DNA of 35,318 nt from Spirochaetaceae bacterium (GTDB taxonomy: Bacteria; Spirochaetota; Spirochaetia; Treponematales; Breznakiellaceae): NCBI GenBank assembly GCA_031275945.1, contig JAISOA010000073.1, positions 1 to 35,318 on the forward strand, read 5' to 3'. Positions within the stretch are counted from its first letter, which is position 1, and each line of letters starts with the position of its first letter. Position numbers and translations under genes: made by a program. Positions 15,189-22,316 of this stretch are shown here, one piece after another. Under the pieces are notes generated by a model that had not been told where the DNA came from, did no database searches, and saw only the letters and a list, made by a program, of their open reading frames with translations.

Positions 15189-15735
15189 TTGAAAAAGAGA
15201 GAGCGCGACGGCGTATATGCCCAGCTCTCCATCAGCGGCCGGTTTCCCTGTCCAAGTAAAGGAGGGCACCATCGGTACCGGTGGGAATGTCTATGTGGAT
15301 TATCTGCTCCCCATCGGCGTTCCGGTGTCCTTAGGGGTCGAAGCGGGCTTTGATACGGCCAAGATCGAGGTTGAATTCGACACCATCATAGAAAAAGGCC
15401 GGGTAGTGGTCATTCCGTTTCTTCTTCGCGTAGCCTATCATTTTGATCTATTCCCCAAATTAGACCTCTATATTGTGGCTAAAGCCGGTGGAGTTTACGG
15501 ATATACGGATTATGAGGATGCGGAAGGAAAAGTCGGCTTTGCCTTCGGCGCCTATCTAGGGACTGCGTATTATTTTGGTCAGCGGGTCGGTATTTTTGCG
15601 GAAGTTGGCTTTGATGAATATATAATCACGTCGGAAGCAGGGGTACAAACCGCATACGGATTTGGACAAGAGACGAAAACTGTAAAAACGCCGTTTTACC
15701 GGCTTGCCACTTTTGGTCTCATTATCAAACTCTAG
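15189..15735 (+). pseudogene. Outer-membrane beta-barrel fragment, 5' truncated and frameshifted
   Basis: The readable part from about 15250 codes for a small barrel (VQVKEGTIGTGGNVYVDYLL, then ten or so alternating strands, ending TFGLIIKL and a TAG stop). Upstream, the natural continuation DGVYAQLSISGRFP is in another frame, so one base too many (or two too few) lies near 15245-15250 (TTTCCCT). No signal peptide is present: the frame is closed by a TAG at 15174 and runs straight into the fusA promoter. An in-frame ATG at 15217 exists, but the protein would start inside a strand without an export signal. I read it as the decayed remains of an outer-membrane protein gene, once followed by the CsgG-like gene. 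Confidence 0.7.
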
Positions 15736-15744
15736 GGGTTGACG

Positions 15745-16111
15745 ATGAAAAAACTGTTGTTTTTCTATATGTCCTACTTACAGCGCTGGTTCAGGCCGCG
15801 GATAAAATCGCCGGCTCTATTCCGGCAAATTCGAATATCGCCGTGGTGTATGTTAGTGCCCAGGACCCGGAAGTATCCGAATTCATTTTCAATGAACTTG
15901 AGTTCCTTCTGGTGGCTAAGGGCTTTCGGATGGTTGACCGCAGGGAACTGGATATTGTCCGCCAGGAACATTTACTTCAACGTTCCGGTATGCCGAATAC
16001 AAACGATTTGTCCAGGCTGTGGCGGACGCAAAAACACCTGCGGCGGGAAAGGGGTTTTTTGGTCCCGGATCCTGCGGCGAATGCGAGCTTAGAATTGCAT
16101 CCTCCAGCTAA
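15745..16111 (+). pseudogene. CsgG/FlgO-like secreted protein, frameshifted remnant
   Basis: ATG 15745 is followed by six A residues. If a seventh A were present, the protein would read MKKTVVFLYVLLTALVQA-ADKIAGSIP, a good signal peptide, and continue as VVYVSAQDPEVSEFIFNELEF, MVDRRELDIVRQEHLLQRSG. That second part resembles the CsgG/FlgO-like periplasmic proteins abundant in treponemes. A second -1 shift at a T run near 16006-16010 leads to FVQAVADAKTPAAGKGFFGPG and a TAA at 16109-16111, inside the end of the convergent barrel gene. Only about 120 residues remain of a protein that is normally longer. Two single-base losses in homopolymers mean either decay, sequencing error, or slippage-controlled expression. 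Confidence 0.68.
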
Positions 16112-17747
16112 GGGTGTACTTCCATTTCCTTGGATACTCCGGGGTAGAAATTGTAAAACCCAGACGGCTTTTTTTGCTTTGCCCCGAAAGAGAAAACGAC
16201 ATGGTCCACAGATCATTGTCACCGGCGGTGTTTTTATAGGATCCGCGGGCGGAAACCCGCAGGGTAAACAGATGTTTTCGTTTAGCGGAACTGGAATTTG
16301 TGCTATTCCCCGCAACTTGCGGCCCATGGCCATAAAAGGTCCAGGAAAAATTTTGGGATACCGTAAACGAATTGTACCGGTAGGCCCCATGTTGTACTAT
16401 GCCGGAAACTTTGGCGGCGCTGACGGTTTTTAGGGACCAGAGCTTTAAAGCCGCCAGAACATCAGCAGAATCCAGGGTCTTTTCCGGCTCCCTGCCGTCC
16501 CTGTCCAGGGAAAGAGAAACCCGTTCAAGAGCCAAGGGCGCGGATGATGCAGGAGGGCGGTAGTAAAAATCCAAAGAACTCCGGGTAAAGCTTGTTGCGG
16601 AGGCGCCAAGATCCCCCGATGTAAGGCTTTGCCACAGTCCCTCTTCCGGTCCCGGTCCCCTAAACAGAAGGCCAAGGCGGAACAAGCCGGACCGCTTATT
16701 CTGCCGTTCCAGCCGGGCGGCGAAGCGAAGCCCCGCTTCGGTTTCCTGGGTTCCGGAATCCACAAAACGGCTTCCCGCTCCGTCCAAGGCCATGGATAGG
16801 CGCCAGGGCCGATCCCCAAAGCGAAGACCCAGACCGGCGTAATAATCCCTGCCGTAGGAAAAGGTTTCGGAACGGGCCAGATCCGCCGCAAAGCCAAAGC
16901 CGGGAAGGGTAAAGATCAGAGTTCCCGCGGCAAGGCGGGTGTCCCGTTCAGGAAGTGAAGGTTTTTCACTAAACCAAGTAGAAGCCCGCCGTTCTTCCAT
17001 GGTTCCGGCGGCATAAAACCCTTCTACGGTAATGGATCCCCCATTGGCAAAGGCATAGTCCGTCCCCGCGCTGGCCGCGGGGGATTCTCCGTCAAAGGCC
17101 AGGGCTGTAAAACCCCGGAATTTCCCCGGACCCAGACTAAGTGGCGGAGTTCCCAGATATGCGTAGACCTGGGATACAGCGGTAGACGAGGGCGTGGTTT
17201 TTAAATCCGCAGAAGAATTTTCATGGGCCTCCACATAAGGCGCTCCCCGGGTCCAGATATTCCTGATCCTGGCCGCAAGACCGTGACTGTCCAGGGTTCC
17301 GTATAAAAGTCGGGACCCAGTAGGGGCATGGTAAATTCCCGCCCCCGGATTAAGGACCGCACTGCCACCATCGGCAAAACTTGCGGCAAAGGCATCCCAA
17401 GACGAAGCGGGCCGCTGATCCAGAAGCTGGAACCGCAGGGAAATATCTGTCCGGAACAGGTTCGCGGTAAATTCAAACCGGTCGGTAACATTTCCTGTCC
17501 CTTCCCAGGATCCGGACCAAAGAAATTTCGGCAGCCCCAGAGGGAAGGCGGCGGGTTTTGCGGAAACTGTTTGGGGTTTAGCGGGTGCTGCCGCCGCTTC
17601 CACAGATGCCCCCGCCGTTTCTCCAGGGGGTACCGCCGTTTCCACGGGAACCCCCGTCGCTTCCCCGGGAAGAGCCCGGGGCCCCGCGGAAAATACCCGG
17701 ACCAGGCAAAGGACCGCGGAAAATAGCAAACACAGGAGGGCTTTCAT
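16089..17747 (-). CDS. Large outer-membrane beta-barrel protein
   Basis: A 552-residue exported protein. Residues 1-21 form a signal peptide (MKALLCLLFSAVLCLVRVFSA). A Pro/Ala/Glu/Thr-rich linker (about 25-68) follows, with repeated PGE, PVE and SVE motifs. The rest shows alternating amphipathic strands with many Gly, Tyr and Phe, and the last residue is Phe (SWRMQF), the usual signal for outer-membrane assembly by BamA. No enzyme motif was seen. The ATG has AGGGGG 3 bases upstream. It lies 73 bases after the IorA-like gene on the same strand. Its 3' end overlaps the CsgG-like remnant on the other strand. The specific function is not recognised. Confidence 0.8.
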   Translation of the reverse strand: MKALLCLLFSAVLCLVRVFSAGPRALPGEATGVPVETAVPPGETAGASVEAAAAPAKPQTVSAKPAAFPLGLPKFLWSGSWEGTGNVTDRFEFTANLFRTDISLRFQLLDQRPASSWDAFAASFADGGSAVLNPGAGIYHAPTGSRLLYGTLDSHGLAARIRNIWTRGAPYVEAHENSSADLKTTPSSTAVSQVYAYLGTPPLSLGPGKFRGFTALAFDGESPAASAGTDYAFANGGSITVEGFYAAGTMEERRASTWFSEKPSLPERDTRLAAGTLIFTLPGFGFAADLARSETFSYGRDYYAGLGLRFGDRPWRLSMALDGAGSRFVDSGTQETEAGLRFAARLERQNKRSGLFRLGLLFRGPGPEEGLWQSLTSGDLGASATSFTRSSLDFYYRPPASSAPLALERVSLSLDRDGREPEKTLDSADVLAALKLWSLKTVSAAKVSGIVQHGAYRYNSFTVSQNFSWTFYGHGPQVAGNSTNSSSAKRKHLFTLRVSARGSYKNTAGDNDLWTMSFSLSGQSKKSRLGFTISTPEYPRKWKYTLSWRMQF

Positions 17748-17820
17748 GCCCCCTAGAGGGTAAGACCGTACAGGGCGCTTTAACCGGGGGCAAATTTTTT
17801 ACGGAAAATTCTGCAGGCAA

Positions 17821-19593
17821 TTACCTTGGCTTTGCCTTGAGCCGTTTCCGCGCCGCCTCAAGACATTCCCTCCTAAAAACGACGACGGAAAGTCCCCGGT
17901 AACAGGCTTCCTGTTTCAACCGGGCGGCGTTTTCCTCGATATTTTGTCTGCGGGTCTCAAGTTCCCAAAAATGGGCGGGATCAAGGCCGGTTCCAAGGAT
18001 CAGCGCCCTGAGCTTGTCCGAGGGTACCGCGGTGGGCTGGCAGCCGGTCATCGCGACGGTAGAATTGTCAAGGATCACGATCGTCATCGGGGTATTCGCC
18101 TGAACCGCGTCAACCAGGGCGCTAATGCCTGAATGAATAAAGGTCGAGTCCCCTATTACCGCAAGCGCATAGGGAATACCGGCATCGGCGGCGCCCCGGG
18201 CCATGCCTATGCTGGCTCCCATGCAGACGATGGACTCGATGGCCGAGTAGGGAGGGGCGGCCCCCAGCGAATAGCAGCCTATATCGGAATTAACCGCCAC
18301 TTTCGGACGGCCCGGCGCCGGGTCCAATTCCGCCGCCGCCCGGTTGATAGCCTCGTAGCTGTCCGCATGGGGACAACCCGTGCAAAGCTGGGGAGGCCTG
18401 CCGGGTAAGCGGAAGAGGTCCAGGGCCCCGGAATTGTCCGCATTAAGCGGGCTCTGACCGCCCAAAACCCCGGAGTTTCCCGCGTTAGGAGCCGGCGCCT
18501 CCAGGACGCCGGGCCGCGGCGGAAGATCCAAGGCGGCGCGAACATTGTCGGGGTCCAACTCTCCGGTCCGGGGAATCGTCCCGTCCAACCTGCCCCGGAT
18601 CTCTATACCCTGGGGCAGGATACCCCGGAGCTTTTCTTCGATAAACGGCTGGCCTTCTTCAATAACAATCACTTTACCAGCCTGTTCTTTTTGTGCAGGA
18701 GCTTTTCCGGCACCGGCCCGGCCGTTCATAAGCGATTCACAGAGCCGACGAATCGATGTGGCCGGCAGGGGGTAGGCCTCTATATGGAGATGGGAGGGGG
18801 CGCAGCCGTAGCGGTCCTTGAGGTCCGGCAGGTTTTCCTCGTAGTAGTTTCCCCCCAGGCCTGAAGTAATAACCGCCAGGGGGATTTCCCCGGAAAATTT
18901 CAGATTCTTTTCCGCATGTTTTTCCGACCATGCTTCCAAGTTCTTTTGTTTTTCAATAAGGGCGGCGTAGTTTTTCCGGGCATGGGCGGGGAGCAGCATC
19001 CAGGTTGTTTTTTCTTTGGTTTTTTCGCAGGGATTTTGATTCCTCGCCGGGGCCGTGGTAATTCCCCCCCGGGCATGGGACAGCCTGGTGGCAAGGCGGA
19101 TCAAAACCGGCACATGAAAATTCTCGGAAATATCGAAAGCTTCTCTGGCCATGTCGTAGGATTCCTGCTGGCTCCGGGGTTCCAAACAGGGAACCATCGC
19201 GAAGGACGCGTAAAACCGGGAATCCTGCTCCCCCTGGGAACTGTGCATCCCCGGATCGTCCGCCACGGCGATAACAAGCCCCCCCTTGATATTCAAAAGA
19301 GCACCGTTAAGAAAGGGATCGGCGGCCACATTAAGCCCCACGTGCTTCATCGTAACTAAGGTCCGCCGCCCGGCAAAAGAAACCCCCAGGGCGGCTTCAA
19401 GGGCGGTCTTTTCGTTAGCACACCACCGGGCGGTGAAAGCCGGCTCCCGTTTCACCGCCTCCGCCTGGAGGTATTCCATAATTTCCGTGGACGGCGTCCC
19501 CGGATAACCGTAGGCGGCGCTTAGCCCCGCGTGGATTGTCCCCAGGGCAAGGGCTTCGTCACCCAGCAGCGCTTGTTTTGCAGAATCGTTCAC
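17821..19593 (-). CDS. iorA: IorA-like indolepyruvate ferredoxin oxidoreductase alpha subunit lacking the ferredoxin domain
   Basis: IorA uses thiamine pyrophosphate to decarboxylate aryl-2-oxoacids such as indolepyruvate to acyl-CoA, passing electrons to ferredoxin. The N-terminal pyrimidine-binding part reads GLSAAYGYPGTPSTEI, MKHVGLNVAADP and DDPGMHSSQGEQDSR. The TPP motif GDSTFIHSGISALVDAVQ ... ILDNSTVAMTG lies at about residues 473-510. The 590-residue protein ends RRECLEAARKRLKAKPR, with none of the C-terminal CxxCxxCxxxCP motifs typical of IorA, and no IorB gene is adjacent. An insert near residue 380 has an imperfect repeat (NAGNSGVL/NADNSGAL). I chose GTG 19593, which has GGAG 6 bases upstream, over the TTG at 19605. 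Confidence 0.87.
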   Translation of the reverse strand: MNDSAKQALLGDEALALGTIHAGLSAAYGYPGTPSTEIMEYLQAEAVKREPAFTARWCANEKTALEAALGVSFAGRRTLVTMKHVGLNVAADPFLNGALLNIKGGLVIAVADDPGMHSSQGEQDSRFYASFAMVPCLEPRSQQESYDMAREAFDISENFHVPVLIRLATRLSHARGGITTAPARNQNPCEKTKEKTTWMLLPAHARKNYAALIEKQKNLEAWSEKHAEKNLKFSGEIPLAVITSGLGGNYYEENLPDLKDRYGCAPSHLHIEAYPLPATSIRRLCESLMNGRAGAGKAPAQKEQAGKVIVIEEGQPFIEEKLRGILPQGIEIRGRLDGTIPRTGELDPDNVRAALDLPPRPGVLEAPAPNAGNSGVLGGQSPLNADNSGALDLFRLPGRPPQLCTGCPHADSYEAINRAAAELDPAPGRPKVAVNSDIGCYSLGAAPPYSAIESIVCMGASIGMARGAADAGIPYALAVIGDSTFIHSGISALVDAVQANTPMTIVILDNSTVAMTGCQPTAVPSDKLRALILGTGLDPAHFWELETRRQNIEENAARLKQEACYRGLSVVVFRRECLEAARKRLKAKPR

Positions 19594-19623
19594 AGGACGC
19601 TCCAAATGCCGGTAAAATCAATG

Positions 19624-19660
19624 GGCTTGTTCAATAACCAACCGGGTTATTGAACAAGTC
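19624..19660. repeat. Single hairpin unit of the repeat family
   Basis: GGTTATTGAACAAGTC (19645-19660) is identical to the right arm of the 116-bp repeat hairpin. It pairs with 19624-19639 at 15 positions plus one G-T wobble, around AACCG, the complement of the CGGTT loop. Only this unit is present; the other palindromes of the 116-bp element are missing. It lies directly upstream of the IorA start. Confidence 0.8.
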
Positions 19661-19713
19661 CAATGTTTTTTTCTTCTTTAAGTGTTCCGGACACGTAACT
19701 CCCCTTAAAACCA

Positions 19714-19792
19714 CCGGGTTCCCGGATGGGTTCATTCGCAGTGAGGATGTCCGGAAACTACGATCGTTAGGCCGCACTTCCCGGACATCCTC
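19714..19792. repeat. Two further palindromes between the lipoprotein and IorA genes
   Basis: CCGGG-TT-CCCGG is at 19714-19725. A 12-bp stem GAGGATGTCCGG/CCGGACATCCTC (19743-19754/19781-19792) encloses 26 bases. The long stem begins 5 bases after the lipoprotein stop (19797), so it may form the 3' end of that transcript. No T-run follows on the minus strand, so it is not a classical intrinsic terminator. Confidence 0.55.
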
Positions 19793-19796
19793 AAAT

Positions 19797-20363
19797 TCAT
19801 TTAGCCCAGCTCACGGGAAAAGGTTTAAATTCCGCTTCTCCGTTTTTAACCCTTTGCAAAATTGTTTGCGCTTCCGTAAGCATATACGCGGAAGCTTTGT
19901 TTTTGGGAATAATTTCTTTACTGCCATCCAGCCAGGACTGAAGTTCCGGATCCGTGGGGTTTACGGGTTCCAGTTTTACGCTGGGTGCGTTGAAACCGGG
20001 AAGATCCGTGGTTTTTAAATAATAGGTTTTCCCAGCCCGTACTTCCACTTTTACCACATCCCAGTTGGCCGCCTTGGCCATAAAATAATGGGTTCCCGGT
20101 TTTGCATAATACACAATATAGTTTTTAGAAGATATGTATCCAAGCCATGTATCATTATCCCAAAGCTGAAAATTCGCCTTAGAGAGGGTGAGTCCCCCTG
20201 TGAACGACAGGTTAACAGAAGAGGTCGGCTGAATAATGTATATCGTTGCGGTATCCGCGGCCCTGGCAGTTACCGCAGGATCAATACCGGTGCTTACGCA
20301 CCCGGTAATAAGGGTTAACACCCCTATGAAAAGAAACGAACCGGCATAAAATTTTCGCTGCAT
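19797..20363 (-). CDS. Lipoprotein, DUF2846-like
   Basis: A 188-residue lipoprotein with a lysine/arginine start, a hydrophobic segment and a lipobox ending LITGC, so Cys22 should be lipidated. The mature part includes TATIYIIQP, NDTWLGYISSKNYIVYYAKPGTHYFMAKAANWDVVKVEVRAGKTYYLK. This pattern of a small beta-rich domain with ...PGxH... and ...GKxYYL... resembles the DUF2846 family of envelope lipoproteins with unknown function. ATG 20363 has AAGGAG 7 bases upstream. The gene stands alone between two repeat-rich gaps, so it is probably transcribed by itself. Confidence 0.83.
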   Translation of the reverse strand: MQRKFYAGSFLFIGVLTLITGCVSTGIDPAVTARAADTATIYIIQPTSSVNLSFTGGLTLSKANFQLWDNDTWLGYISSKNYIVYYAKPGTHYFMAKAANWDVVKVEVRAGKTYYLKTTDLPGFNAPSVKLEPVNPTDPELQSWLDGSKEIIPKNKASAYMLTEAQTILQRVKNGEAEFKPFPVSWAK

Positions 20364-20388
20364 ATATGTCTCCTTAGAATTTGAAATA

Positions 20389-20504
20389 ATAGAGTTGTTT
20401 AAAAACTTCAGTTTTTAAACAACAACCGCTTAAAAACAGCAAAATGCGGAGCATTTTGCAAGACTTGTGAAATAACCAACCGAGTTATTGAACAAGTCCA
20501 ATAG
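20389..20504. repeat. 116-bp composite palindromic repeat, copy 2 (inverted)
   Basis: The reverse complement of this stretch matches 12171-12286 over its full length with 4 substitutions by my alignment. Two of them lie in the left arm of the long hairpin (GTGAA versus GTTCA here), so that stem is weakened in this copy. The 9-bp and 13-bp stems are intact. It lies 26 bases upstream of the lipoprotein start. With copy 1 it bounds an 8.3-kb segment (fusA to the lipoprotein gene) by inverted repeats. Confidence 0.88.
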
Positions 20505-20528
20505 AAACCTGCAGAAAATCTATTTCTA

Positions 20529-20723
20529 TTATTTGACTTGTTTAACAGCCCGGCTGCCTACGTTGCTGATCAACGCTTGGCTTACAGGATCTGCGGTTTC
20601 CCAGTATACAGGAGCCATTACAAAATGATCAAGTGATCTTTCGGTACCATTTTTATGCGCATTACGGCGGCAGCGTAACCGGCGCCGGACAATTCCCGGC
20701 GTCCCGTCTATAACACCCGGCAC
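20529..20723 (-). CDS. Possible small ORF or gene remnant
   Basis: An open frame of 64 codons ending DPVSQALISNVGSRAVKQVK. It remains open upstream to the end of the symporter gene in a different frame, without a good start or ribosome binding site; GTG 20723 is the nearest candidate. The C-terminal half reads like protein, but I do not recognise a family. The rest of 20505-20764 holds nothing that I can name. It may be a pseudogene fragment or chance. Confidence 0.22.
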   Translation of the reverse strand: MPGVIDGTPGIVRRRLRCRRNAHKNGTERSLDHFVMAPVYWETADPVSQALISNVGSRAVKQVK

Positions 20724-20764
20724 ACGCTGCGGACCGCTTAAAAGTTCCGGTGTTCTTCGGCCTT

Positions 20765-22258
20765 TTACCGGCCTTCTTTTCCGATCCCTGCAAAGGCCTT
20801 CCCGATCAGTTCCACGGCGGGCGGACGGGTAAAGGCCGATACCGCCGGCGTCACGACAAACGGAACCAATATGGCGATTGACGCTGACAGCGGAGAGTTG
20901 GAAGAGCCGAGGACAAAAAATAAAACGATCATCGTTGCCATTCCGGTAAGCAGCCCCGCATAGGCCCCCGCCTTGGTAACTCGCTTTGAATAAAGGCCCA
21001 GTATGTACGGCGCGGCAAAGGCCCCCGACACGACCCCCCAGCTCAGCGACATAAGGTACACGATAATGCTGATCTGGAAACGGGAAATAAAGTAGGAAAT
21101 AACGATAAAGACGCCTGAAAGAAAACGCATCATCGCCACGGAACGATCCTTGCCGGTTTTCGCGTCCACTCTGGACGGATACAGGTCGATGGCCACGGAA
21201 CTGGAAGAGACAAGTACGAGCGAAGAAAGGGTCGACATCGAAGCGGAAAGAACCAGGAGCAGAATAAGGGCCAACAGTACCTGTAAGTTTCCGGTAAGTT
21301 GGCCGGTAAGCAAGGCCGGAATGATCATGTCGTAGGCAACGCCCCCCGAAGCAGTTTTAGGCACCGATGCAAGGTCGAAAAACACATGGCTCCCCGCGCC
21401 GGTAAAATAGGCAGCGAAACCTATCATCAAGGCAAAAACCGTGGTAACAACCGCCGCCTTGGAGATCACCCTTTCGTTTTTGATCGCGTAGAATTTTTGG
21501 GCCATCTGGGGAAGGCCCCAGGTACCGAAGCTGGTCATAAACACCAGGCTCGCTATCGTTAAAATCGTGGGTTGTTTTTCGGGCGGTATGTGTACACTGT
21601 ACGCTTCGGCTGTCCTGCCGATCATTTCGATAAGCCCGCCGCCTTTGCCGGAAATGACGGCGATCATCACCGCCGCGCCGGCAAACATGATGATCCCCTG
21701 GACAAAATCGGTAACCGCTATGGCAAAGTACCCCCCCAGGATCAGATAAATTCCCGTAAAGGCTATCATGATAAGCAGGGCTATGTCGTAGGGAATGCCG
21801 AAAACCGCCTCAAAAAGGTGCCCCAGACCCTTGAACACCGATGCCGAATAGGGCAAGAGGAAAAAGAAGATAACCGACGCCGCCACGGGCTTAAGGTGTT
21901 TTGCGCCGTAGCGTTCCTGTAAAAATTCGGGCATGGTCATCGTGTCGAGGTTTTGGGTCATGCGCCGGGTCCGCCGGGCAAGGGCAAGCCAGGCCGCCCC
22001 GGCGCCGATAAGAGCGTTCCCCAGGGCTATCCATAGCGCATTAAGGCCGAACTGCCAGCCCTGGGTGCCGGCGAAACCGATAAAGATCACCGCCGAAAAG
22101 TACGATGTACCGTAGGCAACCGCCGAAACCCAGGGGCCAAGGGTCCTGCCGCCAAGAAAAAAATCCCCCAGGGTTTTTGTTTTTTTCATCCCCCAAATTC
22201 CAATGCCGGTCATTAGGGCAAGAAAAGCAACCAGAAAAACAATGCCGATTTGTATCAT
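20765..22258 (-). CDS. Sodium:solute symporter (SSS family)
   Basis: A 497-residue integral membrane transporter of the SSS family (PutP/PanF/SGLT fold), which couples solute uptake to a sodium gradient. About 13 hydrophobic helices are visible. Family motifs include GDFFLGGRTLGPWVSAVAYGTSYFSA in the first two helices, TGIYLILGGYFAIAVTDFVQG in the middle and LSASMSTLSSLVLVSSSSVAIDLY in the region of the second sodium-site helix. The substrate cannot be read from the sequence. An Rnf pump could supply the sodium gradient if it is the Na+ type. The start ATG 22258 has no ribosome binding site; a weak promoter (TGGAAC, 17 bases, TACGAT ending 7 bases before the ATG) would give a leaderless mRNA. 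Confidence 0.9.
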   Translation of the reverse strand: MIQIGIVFLVAFLALMTGIGIWGMKKTKTLGDFFLGGRTLGPWVSAVAYGTSYFSAVIFIGFAGTQGWQFGLNALWIALGNALIGAGAAWLALARRTRRMTQNLDTMTMPEFLQERYGAKHLKPVAASVIFFFLLPYSASVFKGLGHLFEAVFGIPYDIALLIMIAFTGIYLILGGYFAIAVTDFVQGIIMFAGAAVMIAVISGKGGGLIEMIGRTAEAYSVHIPPEKQPTILTIASLVFMTSFGTWGLPQMAQKFYAIKNERVISKAAVVTTVFALMIGFAAYFTGAGSHVFFDLASVPKTASGGVAYDMIIPALLTGQLTGNLQVLLALILLLVLSASMSTLSSLVLVSSSSVAIDLYPSRVDAKTGKDRSVAMMRFLSGVFIVISYFISRFQISIIVYLMSLSWGVVSGAFAAPYILGLYSKRVTKAGAYAGLLTGMATMIVLFFVLGSSNSPLSASIAILVPFVVTPAVSAFTRPPAVELIGKAFAGIGKEGR

Positions 22259-22277
22259 AAATGAAATCGTAGCAGGA

Positions 22278-22306
22278 TTGATGAATTTGTTCCAGGGGTC
22301 TATACT
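22278..22306 (+). promoter_or_regulatory. Sigma70-type promoter just before the glycosyltransferase ATG
   Basis: TTGATG (22278-22283), a 17-base spacer and TATACT (22301-22306). The ATG is at 22317, so the predicted transcript has about 4 leader bases and no ribosome binding site. Confidence 0.6.
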
Positions 22307-22316
22307 TTTAAACGTT

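Noticed and set aside
12171-20504. CRISPR array made by the repeated palindromes
   Set aside because: The copies are 8 kb apart, in opposite orientation and internally palindromic; there are no regular spacers or cas genes.
12171-20504. Composite transposon bounded by inverted repeats
   Set aside because: No transposase lies in between, the contents include essential fusA, and no target-site duplication is evident.
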